64,000 nucleotides of DNA from Pseudoclavibacter endophyticus. Its GTDB lineage: Bacteria; Actinomycetota; Actinomycetes; Actinomycetales; Microbacteriaceae. The position numbers and the translations under genes are program-made. Where the stretch lies: NCBI RefSeq assembly GCF_008831085.1, contig NZ_WBJY01000004.1:248001-312000 (forward strand), in the 5' to 3' direction. Shown here one piece after another: positions 7,119-16,400 of this stretch. Below the pieces are notes generated by a model, which worked only from the letters and a program-made list of their open reading frames with translations, made no database searches and was not told the origin of the DNA. The number at the start of each line of letters is the position of its first letter. Position 1 is the stretch's first letter.

Positions 7119-8156
7119 ATGCCCGAGCCGGGGTCACCGCTCGCGAAACTCTCGTTTCTCACGATCGTGCCGTTCGACCGGGACGACCCGGCTGGAGGTA
7201 TCGAGCGCGGGCTTCGCCTGTTCGAGCTCGGCGAGTCGCTCGGGTTCGACGGCGGATGGATTCGCACGCGCCACTTGCAGTACGGCGTCTCGTCGCCGGC
7301 GGCGTTCCTGTCGGCGGTGAGTCAGCACACCAGCAGGCTCGAGCTCGGCACCGCGGTGATTCCACTCGGATGGGAGAACCCGCTGCGGTTGGCCGAAGAC
7401 CTCGCGACCGTCGATCTGCTCTCCGGCGGCCGTCTGCAGATCGGCGTCTCGGTTGGTACGCCGATGCACTATGGGCGTGTGAAGAACGCCCTCTACGGCG
7501 AGCTGGCCGACGAGCAGGACTTCTCGTACGCGCGCGTCGACAAATTCGTGTCGCTGCTCAGGGGTGACGCCGTGACGAGTGAGTCCGGCAAAGAGGGGGT
7601 TGTCGAGGAGTATTCGGAGCGTGTGGAACCGCACAGTGCCGGGCTCTCGGAGCGCGTGCTGTACGGTAGCGCCTCGCGTCGGTCTGCCGAATGGGCGGGA
7701 GCGCGGGGGCTCGGGCTCCTGCAAAGCAATATCACGATGGCCGAGGGAACGATGGACTTCGCTGAAGCGCAACGCGAGCAGATCGAGGCATATCGGAAAG
7801 CGGTGCCGCCGGGATCGAGTGGCCGGGTGGCAATGGGACACGTCGTGCTGCCGATCGATTCGGCGACGCCGCGGCAGCGGAAGCGTTACGAGGAGTATGT
7901 GCGCGCTCGAACACCTCGCACCGCGTCACCACAGGAATTTCCGGGCGGGCGAATGGCGTTGATCAAGCGGGATCGGCTCGGCACCGCCGAGGAAATCGTC
8001 GCCGGGCTCTACGAAGACGTCGCATTTCGGCAGGTCGACGAGTTCTTCATCGAACTGCCCTTCTCTTTTCCGCAGGCCGATACTGAGCAATTGCTGCACG
8101 ACCTTGCGACGGAGGTCGGCCCGAGGCTCGGGTGGACGCCCGCGAACGCCCGGTGA
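7119..8156 (+). CDS. LLM-class flavin-dependent oxidoreductase (luciferase-like)
   Basis: A 345-residue TIM-barrel monooxygenase or reductase of the bacterial luciferase family, using FMNH2 or F420. Family features are the N-terminal strand FLTIVPF, FELGESLGFDGGWIRTRH, ELGTAVIPLGWENPLRLAEDLATVDLLSGGRLQIGVSVG in two steps, and the C-terminal GTAEEIVAGL. The ATG at 7119 is preceded by AAAGGAG. It stands alone between two terminators. The substrate is not predictable. The second half (residues 200-320) is less typical of characterised members, so the cofactor is uncertain. Confidence 0.83.
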   Translation: MPEPGSPLAKLSFLTIVPFDRDDPAGGIERGLRLFELGESLGFDGGWIRTRHLQYGVSSPAAFLSAVSQHTSRLELGTAVIPLGWENPLRLAEDLATVDLLSGGRLQIGVSVGTPMHYGRVKNALYGELADEQDFSYARVDKFVSLLRGDAVTSESGKEGVVEEYSERVEPHSAGLSERVLYGSASRRSAEWAGARGLGLLQSNITMAEGTMDFAEAQREQIEAYRKAVPPGSSGRVAMGHVVLPIDSATPRQRKRYEEYVRARTPRTASPQEFPGGRMALIKRDRLGTAEEIVAGLYEDVAFRQVDEFFIELPFSFPQADTEQLLHDLATEVGPRLGWTPANAR

Positions 8157-8173
8157 TGACCGCCATAAGCACG

Positions 8174-8203
8174 AGGAGCGCCCACTAGACAGCGGGCGCT
8201 CCT
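8174..8203. terminator. Bidirectional hairpin between the oxidoreductase and lsr2
   Basis: AGGAGCGCCC, a 10-base loop, GGGCGCTCCT: a perfect 10-bp stem placed between two convergent genes. No T-tract. Confidence 0.8.
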
Positions 8204-8238
8204 GTACGCGAGGACGCCGGCGGACGGCGTCAACGGAA

Positions 8239-8586
8239 CTACTTGCCGTTGGCGGCTTCGTAAGCCTCGATCACCGCGTTGGGAATGCGGCCGCGGCTTG
8301 AGACCGTGTAGCCGTTCTCGCTGGCCCAGGCGCGGATGGCACCGAGGTCCCGCTTGGGGCCGGACTGGGCGGAGCGACCCGGCCCGCGGCGGCCGGACTT
8401 GCCCACGGGACGAGCGGCCTTCACGTATTTCTGCGTTGCCGCGCGGAAGAGCTTGGCATGATCGTTCGAAAGATCGATCTCGAGGTCGTTGCCGTCGATG
8501 GAGAACTGGATGGTCTCACCCTCGCCTTCGGCGAGAAGCGTGCCGTCGAGGTCGTCAACGAGCTGATACACAATCTTGCGTGCCAC
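8239..8586 (-). CDS. lsr2: Lsr2 family nucleoid-associated protein / xenogeneic silencer
   Basis: A 115-residue H-NS-like protein of Actinobacteria that bridges AT-rich DNA. The N-terminal oligomerisation domain begins ARKIVYQLVDDLDGT. The middle is rich in Gly, Arg and Pro. The C-terminal DNA-binding domain has IRAWASENGYTVSSRGRIP, with the minor-groove RGR loop, and ends VIEAYEAANGK. The start is GTG at 8586, with AAGGA five bases upstream; a longer frame back to 8763 is not supported. The 3' end is shared with the terminator at 8174-8203. Confidence 0.95.
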   Translation of the reverse strand: MARKIVYQLVDDLDGTLLAEGEGETIQFSIDGNDLEIDLSNDHAKLFRAATQKYVKAARPVGKSGRRGPGRSAQSGPKRDLGAIRAWASENGYTVSSRGRIPNAVIEAYEAANGK

Positions 8587-8870
8587 GGTATTCCTTTGAA
8601 ATAGGGATCTGGTCTCACCATAATAGGCCGAATTGCCCCGGGGAACGCAAGTCGAGTGGGCATGTCGGCGCGGCATTCGCAGGTGCATTGGCGGGGAGCT
8701 CGCTGAGACGGAGTTCACCGATAAGCGCGTCGTGGTTCCGGCGCGAATGCGGCCAGCGGCCACCGGGAAAACGTTTCTCGGCTCCGCGACGGAGCGAGAG
8801 CATCCCGACTACTCTGGTGCAGAGCGCGGGCATCGGCGGCCCAGGAATGCGAACACCGGGAGGGGGCCGG

Positions 8871-9803
8871 ATGCTCGGAGTCATTCAGGGCTTCACCGTC
8901 ATCGGCGTCATCATCGGCGTCGGCGTGCTGCTCGGAAAGACCGGCTGGCTCGGCCCCCACGCGCCAGGCGTGCTCACCAAGCTCGCATTCTGGGTGGCGA
9001 CGCCGTCGCTGTTGTTCACCGTGCTCGCCGATGCCGACCTCGCGACACTGGTTTCCGCCCAGTTCATCGTGTCGACCATCGTGATGCTCTCGATGGCGCT
9101 CCTCGTCGCGGTCATCGCCGCGGTCTTCCGCTGGGGCATCCGCGACGGGGCGGTGGCGGCGCTGTCGTCGAGTTACGTGAACGCCGGGAACCTCGGCATC
9201 CCGATCGCCGTGTACGTGCTCGGCGACGCAACGCTCGTCGTTCCCGTCATGCTCGCGCAGCTGCTCCTCATGGCACCCGTCTTCACGACCATCCTCGATG
9301 TCGCGGCGGCGCGCAGCCTCGGCACGCGGCTGCGGTGGTGGCGCATCGCGCTGCGGCCCTTTCAGAACCCCATCGTGATCGGAGCGCTGCTCGGCGCCCT
9401 CGTCAGCCTCATCGGCCTGCCCATCCCGGAGTTCGTCTTCGAGCCGCTTGCGCTCATCGGCGGCATGACGGTGCCGGCCGTGCTCCTCGCATTCGGTATC
9501 TCGATGCTCGACAACGCCGTGCCGCTGCGCGGCCCGGAGCGCGGCAGGGTCCTCATCGCGACCGTCGTCAAGATGGTGGTGCACCCGATCGTCGCGTGGC
9601 TCGTCGCCGCGTACGCGTTCGGGCTCGATGGCGCGCAACTGCTTGCCGTCGTCGTCACGGCGGCGCTCCCGACGGCCCAGAACGTGTTCACCTATGCGAG
9701 TCAGTACGGCACGGCGGTGCGTCTCGCGCGCGAGACCGTGCTCGTCACGACGGTACTCAGCGTGCCCGCGATCCTCATCGTGACGATTCTCGTACACCCG
9801 TAG
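8871..9803 (+). CDS. AEC (auxin efflux carrier) family transporter
   Basis: A 310-residue membrane protein with about ten helices in two halves, the usual length for this family. Recognisable elements are the N-terminal IGVGVLLGKTGWL, YVNAGNLGIPIAVYVLG (the NxGxxG region of the first half), and PTAQNVFTYASQYG near residues 270-285 with the helix break. Family members move malate, other organic acids or amino-acid-related compounds; the substrate here is unknown. The ATG at 8871 follows GGGAGGGGG. The frame is open upstream to 8298 but lacks protein character there. The next gene (HtaA domain) starts 36 bases after the stop. Confidence 0.85.
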   Translation: MLGVIQGFTVIGVIIGVGVLLGKTGWLGPHAPGVLTKLAFWVATPSLLFTVLADADLATLVSAQFIVSTIVMLSMALLVAVIAAVFRWGIRDGAVAALSSSYVNAGNLGIPIAVYVLGDATLVVPVMLAQLLLMAPVFTTILDVAAARSLGTRLRWWRIALRPFQNPIVIGALLGALVSLIGLPIPEFVFEPLALIGGMTVPAVLLAFGISMLDNAVPLRGPERGRVLIATVVKMVVHPIVAWLVAAYAFGLDGAQLLAVVVTAALPTAQNVFTYASQYGTAVRLARETVLVTTVLSVPAILIVTILVHP

Positions 9804-9826
9804 GTGCCCCGCACCGTGCGAATCGG

Positions 9827-9832
9827 TAGCGT
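9827..9832 (+). promoter_or_regulatory. -10 box of a probably leaderless HtaA-domain gene
   Basis: TAGCGT is followed by 7 bases and then the ATG at 9840, with no Shine-Dalgarno sequence. This is the arrangement of leaderless transcripts in Actinobacteria. No clear -35 is visible. Confidence 0.5.
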
Positions 9833-9839
9833 TACCGGC

Positions 9840-10334
9840 ATGGATGCTTCGACGCAGGATGCCGCGGCCGAGTGGCGCGGCGAGCTTCGGTGGGTGGTCA
9901 AGGCGTCGTTCGCGGCGTACGTGCGTTCGAGCGAGGGTCGTATCGAGGTGTCGGGCGGGGCGCGCGAAGACGACGGCGAGTACGTGTTCCCCCGCGGCGT
10001 GGACGGGGTGCAGGTCGATGGCGAGCTGCCCCGCGGGATCGCGAAGTTCACGGGTGCGGTGCGCTTCATCGCGCACGGCGGCATGCTCGACGTCACGATC
10101 GCGAGCCCGGAGCTCGTATTCCAGGGCGATGTGCAGACGCTCGTCGCGGCGAATGGGGCCGGCGAGCCGATCGTCCTCGCGACGCTCGACGTCGGCGGGC
10201 CGCTCGAACGCGATGACGTGCTCGAGTGGATCGGCGTGACGCCAACGCTCACGAGCGCCGGCTCCGCCGCGTTCAACAATGTGTATCCGGCGCAGAGCGA
10301 TCTCGATCCGCTGAGCTTCCAGCTCATGCGGTAG
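9840..10334 (+). CDS. HtaA domain protein (putative haem-binding), single domain, no signal peptide
   Basis: A 164-residue protein that is almost entirely one HtaA domain. LRWVVKASFAAYVRSSEG matches the domain start, FPRGVDGVQVDGELPRGIAKF the middle, and GAVRFIAHGGMLDVTIASP the conserved haem-contact region with its histidine. HtaA modules in Corynebacterium bind haem at the cell surface and are preceded by signal peptides. Here no signal sequence, membrane anchor or sorting motif is present, so the product appears cytosolic. No hmuTUV transporter is adjacent. The start at 9840 is favoured by the leaderless-type promoter; a GTG at 9804 would abut the previous stop. Confidence 0.78.
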   Translation: MDASTQDAAAEWRGELRWVVKASFAAYVRSSEGRIEVSGGAREDDGEYVFPRGVDGVQVDGELPRGIAKFTGAVRFIAHGGMLDVTIASPELVFQGDVQTLVAANGAGEPIVLATLDVGGPLERDDVLEWIGVTPTLTSAGSAAFNNVYPAQSDLDPLSFQLMR

Positions 10335-10399
10335 CGCGGAGACGCGCGGGGAGTTCGCTCGGTCTCGCGTCTCGGAATAGCATTCGCTGAACCGCAGCG

Positions 10400-10428
10400 C
10401 GGCGCCCCGTCGTGGTGAGGGGGCGCCG
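10400..10428. terminator. Hairpin terminator after HtaA-domain gene
   Basis: CGGCGCCCC and GGGGCGCCG pair over 9 bp around an 11-base loop, between the HtaA gene and the carbonic anhydrase gene. No T-tract. Confidence 0.65.
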
Positions 10429-10460
10429 TCGCCACCCAGCAACCGGTAGAAGGGGCCTCC

Positions 10461-10967
10461 GTGAGCATCATCGACAGACTGGTCGAGCACAACGTCGAGT
10501 ACGCGAAGACCTATCGCGGCGACTATCCGCTCCGGCCGTCGAAGCAGGTCGCCGTGGTCGCGTGCATGGACTCGCGACTCGACGTGTTCGCGATGCTCGG
10601 GCTGGGCCTCGGTGAGGCGCACATCATCCGGAACGCCGGCGGCGTGATCACCGACGACATGATCCGCTCGCTGACGATCTCTCAGCGCATGCTCGGCACT
10701 CGCGAGATCGTGCTGCTCCACCACACCAACTGCGGGCTCAACACCTTCACCGAAGACGAGTTCGACGACCTGCTGCTTCGGGAGACGGGGGCCCGCGCGC
10801 ACTGGAAGGCCGAGTCGTTCCGCGATGTCGACCAAAGCGTGCGCGAGTCGATCCGGCGCATCACGCAAAGCCCCTTCGTGCCGTTCACCGACAACGTGCG
10901 GGGATTCGTCGTCGACGTCGAGACGGGGCTGTTGCGCGAGGTCATGCGCGACGACGCGGAGGAGTGA
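10461..10967 (+). CDS. Beta-class carbonic anhydrase
   Basis: A 168-residue zinc enzyme interconverting CO2 and bicarbonate. Zinc ligands and the active-site dyad are visible: C35 in ACMDSR, D37-R39, H88 and C91 in LLHHTNCG. RNAGGVITDDMIRSL and SQRMLGTREIVLL are strongly like the mycobacterial Rv1284 type, where ligands fall at the same numbers. The start is GTG at 10461, preceded at a distance by GAAGGGG. The gene stands alone. Probable roles are supplying bicarbonate for carboxylases and pH balance. Confidence 0.93.
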   Translation: MSIIDRLVEHNVEYAKTYRGDYPLRPSKQVAVVACMDSRLDVFAMLGLGLGEAHIIRNAGGVITDDMIRSLTISQRMLGTREIVLLHHTNCGLNTFTEDEFDDLLLRETGARAHWKAESFRDVDQSVRESIRRITQSPFVPFTDNVRGFVVDVETGLLREVMRDDAEE

Positions 10968-11099
10968 TCGGGTTCCACGCGCCGGTGAGTGGTGCTGGCG
11001 CCGCTCGTCCGTGTCCTGTGCGTGGGCCGGCGTGTCGCGATCGTCCACAGCTGCGTTGGCCAACCGCTGGCGTGCGGTCCGTGCCTGCCACGCTGGTCT

Positions 11100-11120
11100 T
11101 CGGCGCCGCCGCGGCGCCGA
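11100..11120. terminator. GC-rich hairpin after carbonic anhydrase gene
   Basis: TCGGCGCC and GGCGCCGA pair perfectly (8 bp) around GCCGC. It lies 130 bases after the carbonic anhydrase stop and 25 before the next start, so it could be a terminator or a leader hairpin of tagI. Confidence 0.4.
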
Positions 11121-11145
11121 GGAACCACGCAGTGAGGGGCGTGTC

Positions 11146-11799
11146 ATGAGTGAGATTGCCGAGTCCGAGGCGACCAAGACCGGCCTCGTTGTCGGTGACG
11201 ACGGGTTGGTGCGGCCCGCCTGGGCGGCGCGCGATCCGCTGCTGCGCGACTACTACGACACGGAGTGGGGCCTGCCCGTGCGCGATGAGCGGGGCGTGTT
11301 CGAGCGGCTGGCACTCGAGTCGTTTCAGTCAGGCCTGTCGTGGGCGACGGTCCTGCGCAAGCGGCCGGCGTTTCGTGCCGCGTTCGCCGGCTTCGAACCG
11401 GATGCCGTCGCGGCGTTCGGCCAGACCGACGTCGAGCGCTTGCTCGATGACGCCGCCATCATCCGCAACCGGGCCAAGATCGAGGCGACCATCGCCAACG
11501 CGCGGGCCACGGTCGCGCTGCGCGACGACCCCGACGAGGACGGGCTCGCGGGCATCATCTGGCGCCACCGTCCCCAGCGCACCCTCGCGCCCGCTCGCCT
11601 CGACGAGGTGCCGAGTACGTCGGCCGAGTCGGTGGCGCTCGCCCGGGAGCTCAAACGGCGGGGGTTCCGGTTCGTCGGCCCGACGACGATGTTCGCGCTC
11701 ATGGAGGCGATCGGCGCCATCGACACGCACCTCGTCGGGAGTCACCGCCGGGGCAGCTCGGGCTTGTGGGACGCCACCGGCGAGTGGGTGGGGCCGTAG
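11146..11799 (+). CDS. tag: DNA-3-methyladenine glycosylase I family protein (TagI)
   Basis: A 217-residue base-excision enzyme that removes 3-methyladenine. Family signatures are YYDTEWGLPVRDE, ESFQSGLSWATVLRKRPAFR, AAIIRNRAKIEATIANA, KRRGFRFVGPTTMFALMEAIG and DTHLVGS. The aromatic pocket and the conserved E in the QSGLSW region (E. coli EGQQAGLSW) are kept. The E. coli zinc snap (C4, H17, H175, C179) is mostly absent: the N-terminal Cys position reads RPAW, the second ligand is Tyr, and the last Cys is Ser. Only the His remains. The ATG at 11146 follows GAGGGG. An AA/Gly-rich upstream frame back to 10825 is spurious. Function is likely retained, but the metal site is not. Confidence 0.88.
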   Translation: MSEIAESEATKTGLVVGDDGLVRPAWAARDPLLRDYYDTEWGLPVRDERGVFERLALESFQSGLSWATVLRKRPAFRAAFAGFEPDAVAAFGQTDVERLLDDAAIIRNRAKIEATIANARATVALRDDPDEDGLAGIIWRHRPQRTLAPARLDEVPSTSAESVALARELKRRGFRFVGPTTMFALMEAIGAIDTHLVGSHRRGSSGLWDATGEWVGP

Positions 11800-11891
11800 C
11801 GCGAGCCGACCGCGAGCGGCATGCCGGGAGAGGCCGATGGCGTGGAGGCGGGGTTCGGCGGCGGAGGAGCCGCATCTGCCACGATAGGCCG

Positions 11892-13445
11892 GTGACGCGC
11901 GTATCCGGACGGCTGAGATCCGCGAGCCGCGGGCGCCTCCCGAGGGCGAGTGCCATTCCAGTGGTGATCGGCGTCATCGCCGACCAGCTCGAGGGAATCG
12001 CCCGGCAGGTGCGTGTGCTCGCGTGTTCGTGGCGCGCCGCCAGGCGCTTCGTGCCTGCAAAGGCCGGGTATCCGGCCGTCGTGCCGCTCGCGGGCATCTT
12101 CGAGCGCTGGGAACACCTGCAGCCGTTGCTGTTGCACCTGAATCGCATTGGGTTCGGCGTGCACGTGGTTCCGCAGCTCAAGCGGAACTTCGACCGGGTC
12201 GACGTTCTCGCCGACGTGCTCATCGACGATCTCGATCGGCACGGGCTCCGCGACGTCGCGCTGCTCGCGCACAGCAAGGGCGGCATCACCGGCAAGGTTG
12301 CGCTGCTGCGGGACGCGCGTGCGGAACGCATCCGGCATCTCATCGCCATCGCGACGCCGTTCAAGGGCTCGCGGCTTGTGACGCTCGTGACCGGCGCGCG
12401 TGCCGCGAGCATCGCCGACCTCGGACCGTCGAGCCGGATGACCGTCAAGCTGTCGCTGCATGCGGAGGCCGATCACCGCATCACGTCGATCTTCGCGACG
12501 TTCGACGAGATGATCGCGGTCCGCACCCAGGTCGCCCTCGGACGCAACATCGAGGCGGTGCGGCTGGGTCACCATTCGGTGCTCTCGAGCCGGGAGGTGC
12601 ACGAGCACGTGGCCCTCGAGCTCGCGCGTGTATACGGGTTGCCGCCGCGCCTCGAACCCGAGCACGTGCCCTGGTACGAGGTGCTGTCGGGCCGGAAGCG
12701 TGACATCGCGCGGGACTACGGCTTCGCGGTTGGCTGGCAACTGCGCAGCCTCGTTCCTGACCCCGGACGTCTACGCACGTGGCGCCGCGGCGAGTCGGGG
12801 CGCGCGCCGGTCGTGCTGCTGCCCGGCGTGCTCGAGCGGTGGCCGTTCCTGCGTCCGATGGGCGACCGGCTGCATCGCGCGGGTCACCCCGTCTACGCGG
12901 TCGAGATGCTCGGTACCAATTGGCGTGCCGCGCCCGAACAGGTGCGGCACGTGCTCGATGTCCTCGACGAGCACGGCCTGCGCGATGTCGTGCTCGTCGC
13001 CCACAGCAAGGGCGGGCTCATCGGCAAGCTCGCCATGCTCGACCAGCGTGCCACCGACCGCATCGTCGGCATGGTCACGGTCGCGACGCCGTTCAACGGG
13101 TCGCCCTACGCCAGGTATTTCCTCGACCCCGTGATTCGCGAGTTCTCGCCGCGGCATCCGGTGATTCGGGGGCTTGGTGCCGAGCTCGAGATCAACGCGA
13201 AGATCGTGTCGATTTGGCCGGCGTTCGATCAGCACATTCCCACGACCTCCCGCCTGCCGGGCGCGCGGGCCAACGTCGAGGTGCCTGGCACGGGTCACTT
13301 CCGCATCCTGTCGTCGGGCGTCGTGCTCGATGCCGTGCAGGAGCACGTACGCGGGTTCGAGCTGGGCGGCACGGCGAGCGACGGTCCGCTGTCGGGGGCG
13401 GTGAGCGCGGCTGAGAGAACAGCGGTTGACGCTGAGCGCGGCTGA
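11892..13445 (+). CDS. Tandem-duplicated alpha/beta-hydrolase (triacylglycerol lipase-like)
   Basis: A 517-residue protein with two homologous alpha/beta-hydrolase halves. Half 1 (about residues 50-235) has VVPLAGIFERWEHLQPLLLHL, the nucleophile elbow LLAHSKGGITGKVALL and IATPFKGS. Half 2 (about 300-500) has VVLLPGVLERWPFLRPMGDRL, VLVAHSKGGLIGKLAML and VATPFNGSPYARYF. Both keep the same unusual elbow H-S-K-G-G and a C-terminal His (LGHHSVLSS, GTGHFRILSS), so both sites may be active. No signal peptide is evident, although a hydrophobic stretch occurs at residues 22-32. The GTG at 11892 is preferred; the frame before it is Arg-rich and not conserved in character. The substrate is unknown; esterase or lipase is inferred. 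Confidence 0.8.
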   Translation: MTRVSGRLRSASRGRLPRASAIPVVIGVIADQLEGIARQVRVLACSWRAARRFVPAKAGYPAVVPLAGIFERWEHLQPLLLHLNRIGFGVHVVPQLKRNFDRVDVLADVLIDDLDRHGLRDVALLAHSKGGITGKVALLRDARAERIRHLIAIATPFKGSRLVTLVTGARAASIADLGPSSRMTVKLSLHAEADHRITSIFATFDEMIAVRTQVALGRNIEAVRLGHHSVLSSREVHEHVALELARVYGLPPRLEPEHVPWYEVLSGRKRDIARDYGFAVGWQLRSLVPDPGRLRTWRRGESGRAPVVLLPGVLERWPFLRPMGDRLHRAGHPVYAVEMLGTNWRAAPEQVRHVLDVLDEHGLRDVVLVAHSKGGLIGKLAMLDQRATDRIVGMVTVATPFNGSPYARYFLDPVIREFSPRHPVIRGLGAELEINAKIVSIWPAFDQHIPTTSRLPGARANVEVPGTGHFRILSSGVVLDAVQEHVRGFELGGTASDGPLSGAVSAAERTAVDAERG

Positions 13446-13481
13446 TCCGCTGCGGTGACGACCGGTCGTCCCCGCTCGTCG

Positions 13482-16400
13482 TCACCCCCCGGCTGCGGCG
13501 GCAGTCTGCGCCGCTGCGCCGGCCGCGTTCCACTCGGACCAGAGCTGCTTGAGATCCCATGCCTGCTTGGCTTGGATCGACACGCCGCGCTCGCCCGTGC
13601 GGCGGGTCGTGCCGCGGATGACGAGCAGTTTCGTGCCGAACAGCAATGGTCCCGACTTGTGCTGCGCCTCGTCGAAGAAAGTGGCGTCGGCGCATCCCGT
13701 GCCGTCGTCGACGCTGATGAACACGACCCGCTTGCCCGAGCGCATCGGCGGGGTCTGGGTGGCGACGCGAATGCCCGCGACGAGCACGTCGCTGCCGCCC
13801 CGCAGGTCGAGCAGATCGCCCGCGCGCGTGACGCCGAGCTCGTCGAGCATGGGTCGGTAGCTGTCGATGACGTGTTCGGAGAGATCGATGCCGAGGATGT
13901 CGAGCTCGTCGATGACCCGCTCGCGAGGGGCGGGCGGCGGGAGCCGCGGTTCGATGGTCCCGTGCACGTCGAACAGCATGGGCAACTGCGCCTCATCGGG
14001 CCGACGCGCGGGCGCGCGCCTGCCCGCCGAGAGCTCGCGCACGCGTGCGACGACGTCGGTGCGACTCGGGGCCGGGGGAGCCGAGGTCGCGGCGGCGCCC
14101 CTCGTGACGGTCGCGGGGCCACCTCCTCGGGGTGCGGAGATGGTCGCGAGGCCGAGGGGCTCCGGGGGGACCCCCACGACCGCGTCGAGGGCGCCGACGA
14201 GCGCGAGCCGTTCGAAGAGCCGACGCGAGGGCCTCGCCCGCTCGGCCACGTCGCCGAGCGATGTGAACGGCCGCTCGGACAAGATGCGGTCGAGCTCGGC
14301 CGCGGTCGCCCCCTGCACCTCGGTGAGCGCGAGTCGCACGCCGAGATCGCCCGGTTGCGTGGCCTGGCCCGGCGGGGTGTCGCGCACGCGCTCGACCCGG
14401 TAGTCGAGCCCCGAGCGATTGACATCGAGCGGCAGGATCGGAATGCCCATGCGCCGCGCGTCGCCGACGAGCAGCCGCTTGGGATACATGCCCGGGTCGT
14501 GCGTGAGCAGGCCGGCGAAGAACTCGGCGGGGTAGTGGGTCTTGAGCCACGCGCTCTGCCACGTTGGTAGGGCGAATGCGGCGCCGTGCGCCTTGCAGAA
14601 GCCGAACGAGCCGAACCCCTCGAGCACGCGCCAGATGCGGTCGATGTCGGCATCGCTGTAGCGGCGCCGACCGCGCTCGTCGACGTTGGCCGCGGTCTCG
14701 CGGCGGAACCGCTCCTCGATGCTCTCGCCCCGTTTCTCCATGAGGCGGCGCAGCTCGTCGGCTTCGGCGAGGTCGACGCCCATGCAGAGGTGCAGGATGC
14801 GCAGCACGTGCTCGTGGTAGATGACGACGCCGTAGGTCTCGCGCAGGAACGGCGCGAACGTGGGGTGCAGGTACTGCGGCGACGTGTAGCCGTGCTTGAC
14901 GTCGAGGAACGGGCCGACCATGTTGCCCTTCATGGGGCCGGGGCGGAAGAGCGAGATATCGGCGATGAGGTCTTCGTACTCATCCGGTTGCATCTTGCCG
15001 ATGAGCTCGCGCTGCCCCGGCGACTCGATCTGGAACATGCCGAGCGTGTTGGTCGTGCGGATGTGCTCGAAGGTCGCCTCGTCGTCGTGCGGGATGTCGT
15101 CGAGGACGACGCGCCCCGTCGGGGTCACGTAGGGCGCGTCGACGGGAATCCCACCGGCGAGCGCGGCTCTGGGGCCGTGGATGCGCTCGATCTCGTCACT
15201 CGCGAAGGCGAGCGCCGACTGCATGCGGACGCCGAGCACGTCGAGCTTGAGCAGCCCGAGATCGTCGATGTCGTCTTTGTCGAACTGGCTCATGGGCAGG
15301 CCGATGCCGCTCGGCTGCACGGGCGTGACCGACAGCAGCTCATCGTTGCCGAGCAGCACACCGCACGGATGCATCGAGATGTGACGGGGGAGCCGGTCGA
15401 GGCGTTCGGTGAGCTCGACAAGCAAGTCGAGCGACTCGTCATCGTGCAGCATCCCCGCGAGGGGGGCGAGCTCGGGCTTCGTTGCGATCGCCTCGCGGAA
15501 CTGCCCTGCGTCGAAGCGCCACAGCTGCTTCGCTACGAGATCGATCTGTGCGTCGTCGAGGCCCAGCGCGAGCCCCGCATCGCGCACCGCGCCGCGGGCG
15601 CGGTAGCGCGACTGCATCGACAGCAGGGTGACGCGGTTGGAGCCGTACCGCTCGAAGATCGCGTGGTAGACATCGTGGCGCCTGGCCGACTCGACGTCGA
15701 CGTCGATGTCGGGCAGCGTCGTGCGGGCGCGCCCGAGGAACCGCTCGAAGAGCAGGTCGTGCTCGAGGGGGTCGACGTTCGAGATGCGCAGCGCATAGTT
15801 CACGAGGCTCCCGGCTCCAGAGCCGCGCGCTTGCACACGCACTCCCATGTCGCGAATGAGGTCGGTGACGTTTGCGACGCTGAGGAAGAAGGTGGCGAAT
15901 CCGAAATTGCGGATGGTCGCCAGTTCGTGGCCGAGTCGACGCAGCACGCGGTCGCGGTCGCCGCCCCGGAGACCGCTGTAGCGCTCGGTGATACCGGACT
16001 CGCAGCGCTGCAGCAACTGCTGGTCGGGGTCGCCCGCGATGCCGACCACCTCGGGCTCGGGCAGTTTCGGCTGCCGCCATCGCACATCGGCGTCAGGGTC
16101 GAGCTCAGCGCGCTCGGCGAGCTCGGCCGTGGCCGCGAGCAGCCGCTCGGCACCCGCACTGCCGAGGTCGGTGCGCCCGGCGACGAGCTCGGCGAGCGCC
16201 CGCATGAGTGGTTCTGGCTTGTGCCATGCCTGCGCGTTCGGCTGCGGCTCGAACTCGCCGAGGGGGCGCAACGTACCCGCGGCGTCGAGTACGTCGCCCG
16301 TCACCGCGTCGTCGGGTTGCAGATACCGCACCTGATTGGTGAGCACCGCCGGTACCCGGCACGCCGCCGCCAGTTCGAGCATGCGGGTGGCGTGCCGCAG

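Noticed and set aside
8715..11177. 820-codon open frame on the minus strand
   Set aside because: It is antisense to the AEC, HtaA and carbonic anhydrase genes. Its product is a low-complexity His/Arg/Asp-rich sequence with no domain, typical of GC-rich shadow frames.
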